From Anaerolineales bacterium (GTDB lineage Bacteria > Chloroflexota > Anaerolineae > Anaerolineales > UBA11579), in contig JAJTXV010000001.1 of assembly GCA_021463845.1 (NCBI GenBank), positions 62,001-126,000 on the forward strand: a stretch of 64,000 nucleotides of DNA. Reading direction: 5' to 3'. The notes below the pieces were generated by a model. The model saw nothing but the letters and a program-made list of their open reading frames with translations, was not told where the DNA came from and ran no database searches. The position numbers were made by a program, and so were the translations under genes. Positions 31,397-39,512 of this stretch are shown piece after piece. The first letter of the stretch is position 1. Each line of letters opens with the position of its first letter.

Positions 31397-34300
31397 ATGT
31401 CATTCAAAGAAGTACCCAACAAAGTAGATTTCGTCGCCCAGGAGCATGAGACGCTGGCCTTCTGGCAGGCCGACCGCTCGCTATCTAAACTGCGCGCCCT
31501 GCGTGCCGGCGCCAAGCCCTGGTCCTTCATTGATGGCCCCATCACCGCTAATAACCCCATGGGCGTCCACCACGGCTGGGGCCGCACCTACAAAGACCTC
31601 TACAACCGCTACTACGCCATGCAGGGCCGCCAGCTGCGCTACCAGCAGGGCTTTGACTGCCAGGGCCTGTGGGTCGAGGTGGAGGTTGAGAAAGAGCTCA
31701 AGTTCGCCAGCAAGCGTGACATCGAGGCCTACGGGCTCGACCAGTTCGTCCTGCGCTGCAAAGAACGCGTCCTGCGCTTCGCCGCCGTCCAGACCGAGCA
31801 GTCCATCCGCCTCGGCTACTGGATGGAGTGGGACGATCCCGCCCAGCTGCGCTGGTTAGCTGACCAGCTCGCCGCCGATCCGCAATCCGAGATCGCCTAC
31901 GCTGGCCCCGCCGGTGGCGCTGCCGGCACCGTCGAGCAGGTCGTCGGCCACCTCGGCCTGCCCGAGCTCGGCGGTAGCTACTTCACTTTCAGCGACGAGA
32001 ACAACTACATGATCTGGGCCTTCCTCAAGAAGTGCTGGGAGAGGGGTTGGCTCTACCGCGGCGCAGACTCCATGCCCTGGTGCCCGCGCTGCGCTACCGG
32101 CATCAGCCAGCACGAGATCGAGAGCGATGGCTACAAGGAAGTCACGCACAAGTCCATCACCCTGCGCCTTCCGCTGCGCGGCCGCCAGAACGAGTACCTG
32201 CTGGCCTGGACCACGACTCCGTGGACCCTCACCAGCAATGTTGCCGCCGCCGTCGGCCCGGAGCTGGATTATGTCAAGGTCAAGCAGGGCGATGACATCT
32301 ACTACCTCTCCAAGGGCACCTTGGCCATGCTCAAGGGTGAGCATGAAATGCTGGCTGAGCTCAAGGGCCGCGACATGGAAGGCTGGGCCTACGACGGCCC
32401 CTTCGATGACCTGCCCGCCGCCAACGAGCCCGGCGGCCACCTGGAGCTGCGCGACCTGGTGAAGGGCGTGACCCAGTCCGCCAAGGAGGCTCACCGCGTC
32501 ATCCTCTGGGATGAGGTCGGTGAGGCCGAAGGCACCGGCATCGTCCACATCGCCCCCGGCGCCGGCGCTGAGGACTATCAGCTTGGCCTGCAGAACAAGC
32601 TGCCCATCATCGTCCCCATCGATGACGAAGCCCGCATTGTGGAGGGGTTTGGGCAACTTGCTGGAATGACGACAACTGAAGTGCCGGACTTGGTCGCACA
32701 ATTACTTGACGAGAAGGGGCTTCTATACAAGTACGAGCCATATACCCACCGCTATCCCACCTGCTGGCGTTGCAAGACCGAGTTGGTTTGGCGCGTGGTC
32801 GACGAGTGGTTCATCAGCATGGGCGAAAGCTTCGACAAGCCCCGTGAGGAGCTGACCGCCGAGGAGAAAGCCAACAATCTGCGCTACCAGATCATGGATG
32901 TGGTCGACCAGATCCGCTGGGTGCCGGAGTTCGGTCACGCCCGTGAGATGGACTGGCTGCGCAACATGCACGACTGGATGATCAGTAAGAAGCGCTACTG
33001 GGGCCTGGCGCTGCCCATCTGGGTCTGCGATACCTGCAAGCAGCACACCGTCGTCGGCAGCGAGGATGAGCTGGCCGAGCGCGCCGTCGCCGGCTACGAT
33101 ACTTTCGCCGGCCACACGCCGCACCGGCCGTACATCGATGCCGTCAAGGTCAAATGCGAGCACTGCGCCGAGGGCCACATGACCCGCATCCCGGATGTGG
33201 GCAACCCCTGGCTGGATGCCGGCATCGTCAGCATGAGCACCCTGCGCTACCGCGCCGAGCCGCAGTACTGGCAGCAGTGGTTCCCGGCCGATTGGATCAG
33301 CGAGAGCTTCCCCGGCCAGTTCCGCAACTGGTTCTACAGCATGCTCGCCATGGGCACCGTGATGGCTGAGACCGCGCCGTTCAAGAATCTGTTCAGCTAT
33401 AGCACGCTGCTGGACGAGCACGGCGAGTCCATGCACAAGAGCAAGGGCAACTCCATCGAGTTCAATCAGGCCGCCGACAAAATGGGCGTGGATGTGATGC
33501 GCTGGATGTACTGTGCCCAAAAGCCGGAGAACAACCTGCTCTTCGGCTACAACAAGGCTGACGATGTGCGTCGCCGCTTCCTCATCCCGCTGTGGAACAT
33601 CTACAGCTTCTTCGTCACCTACGCCCGCCTTGATGGCTGGACGCCGAGCTTTGCCCCCTTCGACCCGAACCATCCCGAGGGCGCCACGCCACAGTCCGAC
33701 AACCCGCTCGATAAATGGATCCTGGCTCGACTAAATCAAACTGTCGACCAATCGACCAATCGACTAAACAATTGGGATGCCTTCGGCGTCACCCTCGCCG
33801 TCGAGTCCCTCATTGACGATATGTCCAACTGGTACGTGCGCCGCAGCCGCCGCCGCTTCTGGCGCAGCGAACAGGACGGCGACAAGCAGGCCGCCTACAC
33901 CACGCTCTGGCATGTACTCGTCAAGCTCATCCGCACCATCGCGCCGCTGACTCCCTTCGTGGTCGAGGAGATGTACCAGAATCTCGTCGCCGCCCACAAC
34001 GATGCGGCCTACTCCAGCGCGCACATGACCCTGTATCCGCAAGCCGACACCGCCGCCATCGACGAGACCCTCATCAATGAGATGGGCCTCGCTCGCCAAG
34101 TGGCTAGCCTCGGCCTCAGTGCCCGCGGAGCGGCCAATTTGAAAGTCCGCCAACCGTTGGCCAAGGCCCTGGTTCATGCCTCTGGCGGGACCAAGCAACT
34201 CGCTGACTATCTGACCGATATCATCAAGGACGAGCTGAACATCAAAGAACTCTCCTTCGTTGAACAAGCCGGCCAGCTCGTCACCTACAGCCTGCAACCC

Positions 34301-34813
34301 AACAACGCCAAGCTCGGCCCGCGCTTCGGCGCCGATTTCCCCAAGCTGCGCGCCGCCCTCAACGCCCTCGACGCGGCGGCCGTCGCCGCCCGCGTGGCGG
34401 CCGGCGAGCCCGTCCAGCTCACGCTGGATGGCAACGAGATTGAGCTCGCCGCCGATGAGATGCTGGTCAACAGCCAGCCCGCCGAAGGCCTGGCCGTCGC
34501 CGCCGAGAAAGGCGTCACCGTCGGGCTCGATACCACCCTCACGCCCGAACTACGCGCCGAAGGCACCGCCCGCGAGCTGGTGCGCCGCATCCAGGACATG
34601 CGCAAAAAGGCCGACTTCAACATCGAAGACCGTATCCGCACCTACTACATCGTGGATGGTGAGCTGGCTGCCGTGCTGGCCGAGTGGGCGGAGACTATCA
34701 AGTCCGAGACGCTCAGCCTCAAGCTCACCGCTGGCCCAGCGCCGGCTGGCGCTTACACCGAAGAGCACAAAGTGGATGGCGCTACGGTAACCTTGGCGGT
34801 GGAGAAAGTATGA
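31397..34813 (+). CDS. ileS: Isoleucine--tRNA ligase (divergent, 1138 residues)
   Basis: Charges tRNA-Ile in the cytoplasm. It is a class I synthetase with the catalytic region at both ends of an inserted editing domain. The HIGH region reads PMGVHHGWGRTYKD and KMSKS reads MHKSKGN, both off the textbook form. GFDCQGLWVEVEVEKEL follows HIGH. The editing domain contains LLAWTTTPWTLTSNVAAAVG near residue 275. The anticodon-binding region has LVDDMSNWYVRRSR-like text (here IDDMSNWYVRRSRRRFW), and the C-terminal tail is of the long, eukaryote-like type. Control by the Ile T-box agrees with the name. AGGAG precedes the ATG. Residues near 783-791 are encoded by the copy of a dispersed 25-bp repeat. 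Confidence 0.92.
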   Translation: MSFKEVPNKVDFVAQEHETLAFWQADRSLSKLRALRAGAKPWSFIDGPITANNPMGVHHGWGRTYKDLYNRYYAMQGRQLRYQQGFDCQGLWVEVEVEKELKFASKRDIEAYGLDQFVLRCKERVLRFAAVQTEQSIRLGYWMEWDDPAQLRWLADQLAADPQSEIAYAGPAGGAAGTVEQVVGHLGLPELGGSYFTFSDENNYMIWAFLKKCWERGWLYRGADSMPWCPRCATGISQHEIESDGYKEVTHKSITLRLPLRGRQNEYLLAWTTTPWTLTSNVAAAVGPELDYVKVKQGDDIYYLSKGTLAMLKGEHEMLAELKGRDMEGWAYDGPFDDLPAANEPGGHLELRDLVKGVTQSAKEAHRVILWDEVGEAEGTGIVHIAPGAGAEDYQLGLQNKLPIIVPIDDEARIVEGFGQLAGMTTTEVPDLVAQLLDEKGLLYKYEPYTHRYPTCWRCKTELVWRVVDEWFISMGESFDKPREELTAEEKANNLRYQIMDVVDQIRWVPEFGHAREMDWLRNMHDWMISKKRYWGLALPIWVCDTCKQHTVVGSEDELAERAVAGYDTFAGHTPHRPYIDAVKVKCEHCAEGHMTRIPDVGNPWLDAGIVSMSTLRYRAEPQYWQQWFPADWISESFPGQFRNWFYSMLAMGTVMAETAPFKNLFSYSTLLDEHGESMHKSKGNSIEFNQAADKMGVDVMRWMYCAQKPENNLLFGYNKADDVRRRFLIPLWNIYSFFVTYARLDGWTPSFAPFDPNHPEGATPQSDNPLDKWILARLNQTVDQSTNRLNNWDAFGVTLAVESLIDDMSNWYVRRSRRRFWRSEQDGDKQAAYTTLWHVLVKLIRTIAPLTPFVVEEMYQNLVAAHNDAAYSSAHMTLYPQADTAAIDETLINEMGLARQVASLGLSARGAANLKVRQPLAKALVHASGGTKQLADYLTDIIKDELNIKELSFVEQAGQLVTYSLQPNNAKLGPRFGADFPKLRAALNALDAAAVAARVAAGEPVQLTLDGNEIELAADEMLVNSQPAEGLAVAAEKGVTVGLDTTLTPELRAEGTARELVRRIQDMRKKADFNIEDRIRTYYIVDGELAAVLAEWAETIKSETLSLKLTAGPAPAGAYTEEHKVDGATVTLAVEKV
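33743..33767 (+). repeat. 25-bp repeat, copy inside ileS
   Basis: GTCGACCAATCGACCAATCG then ACTAA, read in frame as VDQSTNRL. The leader copy, in the same phase, would also read VDQSTNRL. Confidence 0.65.
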
Positions 34814-35172
34814 AACTGAATCCACTCACGCCCGAAGAACAGCGCATCATCCTCCGCAAGGGCACAGAGATGCCCTTCACCGGCGAGTATGACCGCCACT
34901 ATGCCGCCGGCACCTATGTCTGCCGCCAGTGTGACGCGCCGCTGTACGGCTCAGAAAGCAAGTTTGACGCTCATTGCGGCTGGCCCGCCTTCGACGCCGA
35001 GATCCCCGGCGCCGTCGCCCGCCACCCAGACCCGGACGGCTACCGGGTCGAGATCACCTGCGCCAACTGCGGCGGCCACCTCGGCCACGTCTTCGAAGGC
35101 GAAGGCTTCACGCCCACCAACACCCGCCACTGCGTCAACTCCATCTCCATGAAGTTCGTCCCGGCCGAGTAA
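34810..35172 (+). CDS. msrB: Peptide-methionine (R)-S-oxide reductase
   Basis: Reduces the R form of methionine sulfoxide in proteins. The 120 residues carry the structural zinc Cys pairs C38/C41 (CRQC) and C84/C87 (CANC), a Cys at 56 in HCGWPAF that can resolve the disulfide, and catalytic C108 in RHCVNSISMKF, a Cys form not a selenocysteine. GHLGHVFEGEGF is also conserved. The ATG overlaps the ileS stop (ATGA), with GGAG nine nucleotides before, so it is translated with ileS and falls under the same T-box. That pairing is unusual but plausible for operon reasons. Confidence 0.95.
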   Translation: MKLNPLTPEEQRIILRKGTEMPFTGEYDRHYAAGTYVCRQCDAPLYGSESKFDAHCGWPAFDAEIPGAVARHPDPDGYRVEITCANCGGHLGHVFEGEGFTPTNTRHCVNSISMKFVPAE

Positions 35173-35180
35173 CAAAATGT

Positions 35181-35242
35181 GTCATTCCGAGTGGGTATTG
35201 CTATCCACATCAGATCGCCGAACCCGCATCAGCGAGGAATCC
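35181..35242. repeat. intergenic repeat with GTCATTCCGAG/GCGAGGAATCC ends
   Basis: Left end GTCATTCCGAG and right end GCGAGGAATCC resemble widespread small repeats of the GTCATTCCGAGCG...AGGAATCT type. The interior is unique. One copy in this window. Confidence 0.45.
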
Positions 35243-35277
35243 TTTAAGCGATGTATTCCAAGAGGGTGCACGATTCG

Positions 35278-36066
35278 ATGACCACCCAACGCATCTCCGC
35301 CAACGGCCGTCTCGTCTACTACCGCCAGGCCGCCACCGCCCAGCACTGGGACTCCGTTTGGAAATCTCAGGACACGGAGCGCCTGTACGCCGAAGCCACC
35401 AAAGGCGAACTCGACTACTACACAGACATCTTTCCCCGCCATCTGCCCAAAACCGGCAAGATTCTAGAGGCGGGCTGCGGCTTGGGCCAATACGTCATTG
35501 CCCTGCGCCAGCGCGGCTATGACGCTGAGGGGGTGGATTACGCCGCAGAGACCATCCGCTTCCTGAACCAACGCTTCCCAGACCAGCCCTTCCGCGTGGC
35601 AGATGTCACCGCCATGCAGGTGCCGGATGGCTACTACAGCGGCTACATCTCGCTCGGCGTCATGGAGCACCTGCAAGAAGGGCCGCAGCTCTTCTTGCAG
35701 GAAACGCATCGGATCCTGGCGCTGGGCGGCATTGCCTGTATCTCAGTGCCGTATCTTAATTTTCTGCGCCGCCTGAAAGCCCGCCTCGGCTTGTACGGCC
35801 GCCCCGGCAGCGAGACGCTCCCTTTCTATCAATACGTCTACTCAGCTGGCGAGTTCACCCGCATTCTGGAGCAGCACGGCTTTGAAGTCGTTGCTCGTTA
35901 TCAATACGGGGGCTATAAAGGGGTAAAGGATGAGCTAGCCTGGCTCACCACGCTCTTCAATTGGCCGCAGGGTTGGCGCGTGCGCAAATGGCTCATGAAT
36001 TCCAAATGGGTCAATGCACACAACGGGCACATGATGATGTATGTGGCACGCAAAGCACCCAAATAA
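35278..36066 (+). CDS. Class I SAM-dependent methyltransferase
   Basis: A Rossmann-fold methyltransferase. Motif I is ILEAGCGLGQYVIAL (near residue 62), then EGVDYAAETIRFL, VADVTAMQVPDGYYSGYISLGVMEHL and a C-terminal HDxxLWLTTL-like stretch, the layout of small-molecule or lipid-glycan methyltransferases (Methyltransf_11/23). Start 35278 (MTTQRIS) has GAGGGTG 9 nt before; an ATG nine codons earlier (35251) is the alternative. Substrate unknown. A bidirectional terminator separates it from the helicase gene that comes from the other side. Confidence 0.85.
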   Translation: MTTQRISANGRLVYYRQAATAQHWDSVWKSQDTERLYAEATKGELDYYTDIFPRHLPKTGKILEAGCGLGQYVIALRQRGYDAEGVDYAAETIRFLNQRFPDQPFRVADVTAMQVPDGYYSGYISLGVMEHLQEGPQLFLQETHRILALGGIACISVPYLNFLRRLKARLGLYGRPGSETLPFYQYVYSAGEFTRILEQHGFEVVARYQYGGYKGVKDELAWLTTLFNWPQGWRVRKWLMNSKWVNAHNGHMMMYVARKAPK

Positions 36067-36097
36067 AAAATCGGCTCCCATAGGGAGCCGATTTTTA
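36067..36097. terminator. bidirectional terminator between the methyltransferase and helicase genes
   Basis: AAAAAATCGGCTCCC-ATA-GGGAGCCGATTTTT with A and T runs on both sides. Confidence 0.92.
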
Positions 36098-37399
36098 TTA
36101 CTTGTACGAGGCCAGCCGCTTGGCGTACTGGTCGTTCTCACGGTGTTTGCGCGGTGAGCGCGTGCGCGCCGGCCGGTTCTGCGGGGCCGGGCGGCTGCCC
36201 GGCGTGGGGCGCTTGCCGCCCATCGGTCGCCGGCTGGCCACTGGGCGTTCGCCCATGCTTGTGTCAACCGCTGGCTTAGCGGAGTAGTCGAAGCCGTCCA
36301 GCTTGCGGGTCTCGATCTTGCCCATCACGCGCTCCAAGGCGCGCAGCATGTCGCGGTCGTCTTCGGTCACTACCAGCGTAAAGGCTTCGCCGGTGCGCTG
36401 GGCGCGGCCGGTGCGGCCAATGCGGTGGATGTAGGCGTCGGTGGTGTCTGGCATGTCATAGTTGATCACCAGTTTGATGCTCTCGATATCCAGGCCGCGG
36501 GCGGCAATGTCCGTCGCCACCATTACCTGATAGCGCCCATCGCGGAAGCCCTTGAGCGCCGATTGGCGCTGGTTCTGCGTGCGGTTGCCGTGCAGCGCAG
36601 TGGCCAGGTAGCCCTCGCGCTCCAGTTGGCGCGTCACTTTCTGAGCGCGGTGTTTGGTGCGGGTGAAGACCAAGACCGACTCTGCATCCGAGCGTTTGAG
36701 CATCTCCAGCAGCATGGGGGTCTTGAGGTGGCGCGGCACCGTGTACAGCGTGTGCGCTACCGTATTGGCCGGGGCGCTGATGCCCACGGCCACACGCTTG
36801 GGCTTGTGCAGCAGCGTGGCGGCCAGTTCTTCCACTTCTTTGGGGAAGGTGGCCGAGAACAGCATGTTCTGGCGCTTGGGCGGCAGCAGATGGATGATGC
36901 GCTTCACATCCGGCAGAAAGCCCATGTCAAACATGCGGTCAGCCTCGTCCAGCACCAGCACTTCAATCTTGTCGAGGCGGGCGGAGCGCTGGTTGGCCAG
37001 GTCGAGCAGGCGGCCGGGGCAGGCCACGATGATCTCAGCGCCGCGGCGCAGCGCTTCCACCTGCGGGCGGGCGCCTACGCCGCCGTACACGGTGACGCAG
37101 CGCAGGCCGGTGCCGCTGGCCAGCGTGACGATAGTCTCGCGGATCTGCTCGGCCAGCTCACGGGTGGGCGTGACGATCAGCGCCCGCGATTGGTTGCGCG
37201 GCCCGTTGAGCAGCTTGTTGAGGATCGGCAGCACGAACGCGGCCGTCTTGCCGGTGCCGGTTTGGGCAGTGCCAATGATGTCGTGCCCGTCAATGGCAAC
37301 GGGGATGGCCTGTTCCTGGATGGGCGTGGGCTGTGTGTAGCCGGCGCGTTGGATACCCTTGGACAGACGCGAATCAAGGTTGAACTCAGTAAATTTCAC
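36098..37399 (-). CDS. DEAD-box ATP-dependent RNA helicase (RhlE-like)
   Basis: Unwinds RNA in ribosome assembly or mRNA decay. Motifs in order: Q-motif (TPIQEQAIP near 25-33), I AQTGTGKTAA, Ia PTREL, II VLDEADRMFDMGF, III FSATF, IV VLVFTRTKHRAQ, V TDIAARGLD and VI HRIGRTGRAQR. The last 60 residues are a basic Arg/Pro/Gly-rich tail (ASRRPMGGKRPTPGSRPAPQ), as in RhlE-type proteins that bind RNA. AAAGGAATATT precedes the ATG. A long leader of about 130 nt is predicted from the promoter below, which recalls cold-induced helicases. Confidence 0.93.
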   Translation of the reverse strand: MKFTEFNLDSRLSKGIQRAGYTQPTPIQEQAIPVAIDGHDIIGTAQTGTGKTAAFVLPILNKLLNGPRNQSRALIVTPTRELAEQIRETIVTLASGTGLRCVTVYGGVGARPQVEALRRGAEIIVACPGRLLDLANQRSARLDKIEVLVLDEADRMFDMGFLPDVKRIIHLLPPKRQNMLFSATFPKEVEELAATLLHKPKRVAVGISAPANTVAHTLYTVPRHLKTPMLLEMLKRSDAESVLVFTRTKHRAQKVTRQLEREGYLATALHGNRTQNQRQSALKGFRDGRYQVMVATDIAARGLDIESIKLVINYDMPDTTDAYIHRIGRTGRAQRTGEAFTLVVTEDDRDMLRALERVMGKIETRKLDGFDYSAKPAVDTSMGERPVASRRPMGGKRPTPGSRPAPQNRPARTRSPRKHRENDQYAKRLASYK

Positions 37400-37535
37400 A
37401 ATATTCCTTTGTATTCAGAAGTCTACGGGGGTGTCCGCCAGAATGACGGGCCGAAACTGAAGTTCAAACCAAGCGCTCAACGAGCACAGAACAAACAGCG
37501 ACTGCTGAATAACGATAGTTGGATAAGACTGGCAG

Positions 37536-37563
37536 AGTATACAGGCAAAGGGGTGAAAGTCAA
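37536..37563 (-). promoter_or_regulatory. sigma70-like promoter of the DEAD-box helicase gene
   Basis: Read on the minus strand, TTGACT, then 16 nt, then TATACT. It is the strongest consensus promoter in the window. The start near 37529 gives a leader of about 130 nt without a gene. Confidence 0.65.
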
Positions 37564-37638
37564 GCAAGCGGAGTATGAGAAATGTTTGAGTTTGGTGCCT
37601 GGATAAGTGGTGTATATTTCCGCAGTTCGAGAGAGGAT

Positions 37639-38940
37639 ATGATGAAGAAATTCTTTGCAGACCCTGGCCACCGCACCGTTGCACTGATCTGGTTGGGCTG
37701 GGTGATCGCCATTATGGGCTTCCAGGCCTATCTGCCCGCCCGGCTTGAGCTGGCTCGGCCTGACTATGCCATCGAGTGGACTCCGCAGGAGACCCGCGCC
37801 GGCGCCCAGGACGACAAGCTTTATCTCAATGAGCCGTTCCTGAATACGCACGTTTCCTGGGATTCGGAGTTCTACCTAGGCGTGGCGTTGGAGGGTTACC
37901 ACTCCGAGAATATTCGCCAGGTCAATGGCTACTTTGACCCCAGCGATGCCGTGCTGGATGTGTGGCCGTTCACTGCGCCCGCGTCGGTGCCGCCCGGCCA
38001 GCGCCTCTCGATGAGCATGGCCTTCTTCCCGCTGTATCCGCTTGCCATCCGCGCCTCCAGCCTGCCGCTGAGCCTGCTGGGTATGACGCCCATCGCCACC
38101 GCGACGCTGGCCGCGGTCAGCGTGTCCTTGCTTGGCACCCTGGCCGGCATGCTGGCCTTGTACCAGCTCGCCAAGGATGAACTGGGTGAGGACGGCGGCT
38201 TACGGGCTGCTTTTTATCTTGTCATCTTCCCCAGTGGCTTCTTTCTGGCGCAGGTATATACCGAAGGCTTGTTTGTGGGCCTGGCGTTCTGGTCTTTGCT
38301 GATGGCGCGCCGCGGGCACTTCGTTTGGGCCGCAGCTTTGGCGGTGCTGGCCACGTATGCCCGCGCGGTGGGCGTGCTGCTGGCGCTACCGCTGCTGTAT
38401 CACTGGGTTCGGAGTGGGGCCTGGAAGCAATTGCTGCCGGCGAACTTCTCACCCCGCGCCCTCGGCAGCCTGCTGCTGGCGGCTGCGCCGCTGCTGGCGT
38501 TCGCCTTGTGGCGTATCTCGTACTACGGCCAGTCCTTCACCATCGTTGAGGACGTGTGGTTTGGCCGCGGCCTGCTGGAGTGGGACAAGACTTTCTACAA
38601 CTGGGGTGTGGTGCTCGGCATTTTGCGGGATGGTGTTTCCCAATCCGCCGCCTACTATTCACTAGAACTGGCTGGCATCCTGTTCGGCTTCGTGGCCTGC
38701 CTGATCGGCCTGCGCCGGCATCCCGACCTGGCTTTGTTCGGCTTGGCCGCGGTGTTCCTCTCCTTTACAAGCGGTCAGGCGCAGGGGATGTATCGCTATA
38801 TTCTGGTGGTTCCGCCGGTGTTTCTGCTGTTGGCGCGGGCGGGCAAGCATGCCGCCTTTGACCGCTCGTGGAGCATGGTCAGCCTGCTGCTCATGAGCAT
38901 TATGGCTGCGTTGTTCTCGTTTGATCTTTGGGCTGGTTAG
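37639..38940 (+). CDS. PIG-V-like GT-C membrane glycosyltransferase (probable mannosyltransferase)
   Basis: A multi-spanning membrane protein of about 433 residues. After the first span, the outward loop has SWDSEFYLGVALEGYH, matching the WDxxWY pattern of PIG-V-type transferases. FFPLYPLAIR and FPSGFFLAQVYTEGLF are further family text. About ten hydrophobic segments follow. Such proteins use polyprenyl-phosphate sugar to glycosylate lipids or proteins outside the cell. ATG 37639 or 37642 (MMKKFF) follows a GAGAGG; an ATG 57 nt upstream is less likely. It ends 41 bp inside the 3' end of the Mrr-like gene on the other strand. Confidence 0.78.
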   Translation: MMKKFFADPGHRTVALIWLGWVIAIMGFQAYLPARLELARPDYAIEWTPQETRAGAQDDKLYLNEPFLNTHVSWDSEFYLGVALEGYHSENIRQVNGYFDPSDAVLDVWPFTAPASVPPGQRLSMSMAFFPLYPLAIRASSLPLSLLGMTPIATATLAAVSVSLLGTLAGMLALYQLAKDELGEDGGLRAAFYLVIFPSGFFLAQVYTEGLFVGLAFWSLLMARRGHFVWAAALAVLATYARAVGVLLALPLLYHWVRSGAWKQLLPANFSPRALGSLLLAAAPLLAFALWRISYYGQSFTIVEDVWFGRGLLEWDKTFYNWGVVLGILRDGVSQSAAYYSLELAGILFGFVACLIGLRRHPDLALFGLAAVFLSFTSGQAQGMYRYILVVPPVFLLLARAGKHAAFDRSWSMVSLLLMSIMAALFSFDLWAG

Positions 38941-39481
38941 CAGCTCTGATCTGTTCAGCCAGGCCATTGCGGTCAATTAGCCTGCAATTTGTTCCAGCCG
39001 CCAGATCCTTAGCGGGTTTGGTGAAGGAGCTGTTGGTGATGACAACAGCCCGGTCGCAGTTATGAAAACTCATGCCAGCAATGGCAGCGCGCACTGCTTC
39101 TATAGTCACAGGCTGGTTCCAGCGCTTGACCTGAATGGCATGTCTACGACCACCACGGCTTGCGATCAGATCCACGCCGAAATCATCGTAGCCACCAATG
39201 CGCTTGACCTCATATCCTTGTGACTTGAGCAAGTGCTCAATGAAGCGTTCAAATTCCACGCCGCTCATTTGATCCACCCCATAGATATTCAATGGGCGAG
39301 TGATCTTGAAATAGCGCACCAGGCGCCAGACAATAATCATCAGCCCGGCAAGGAGCAGCAGGGTAGCTAGTGAGCGCAGCCAAGGGATGCTGCTAAAGTA
39401 GCCAGCAATAATGATGATCAAGCTGTTGGCTAGGAATTCGCCCAGATCAGATTTTGCTTTTCGTTTGCGTCGTTTTGACAT
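38900..39481 (-). CDS. Membrane-anchored Mrr-like restriction endonuclease domain protein
   Basis: A 193-residue protein. A Lys/Arg-rich start (MSKRRKRKAKSD) precedes two hydrophobic segments (about 15-30 and 36-54). The remaining part is an Mrr_cat domain: FERFIEHLLKSQGYEVKRIG, then the PD-(D/E)xK core as DFGVDLIASRGGRRHAIQVK, with Asp, Gln and Lys visible, then AAIAGMSFHNCDRAVVITN. The domain cuts DNA in characterised Mrr proteins. Attachment to the membrane is unusual for a restriction enzyme but is seen in a group of such proteins of unknown role. AAGGTGGG is close to its ATG and it starts 31 nt after the FAD oxidoreductase. Confidence 0.82.
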   Translation of the reverse strand: MSKRRKRKAKSDLGEFLANSLIIIIAGYFSSIPWLRSLATLLLLAGLMIIVWRLVRYFKITRPLNIYGVDQMSGVEFERFIEHLLKSQGYEVKRIGGYDDFGVDLIASRGGRRHAIQVKRWNQPVTIEAVRAAIAGMSFHNCDRAVVITNSSFTKPAKDLAAGTNCRLIDRNGLAEQIRAANQPKDQTRTTQP

Positions 39482-39512
39482 TTCCCACCTTGCAATCGTT
39501 TTGGATCTTATC

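Noticed and set aside
36425-37606. A 393-codon plus-strand frame opposite the DEAD-box helicase gene
   Set aside because: It lies in the mirror of a well-supported helicase with all motifs. The protein is Gln/His/Arg-rich with no family resemblance.
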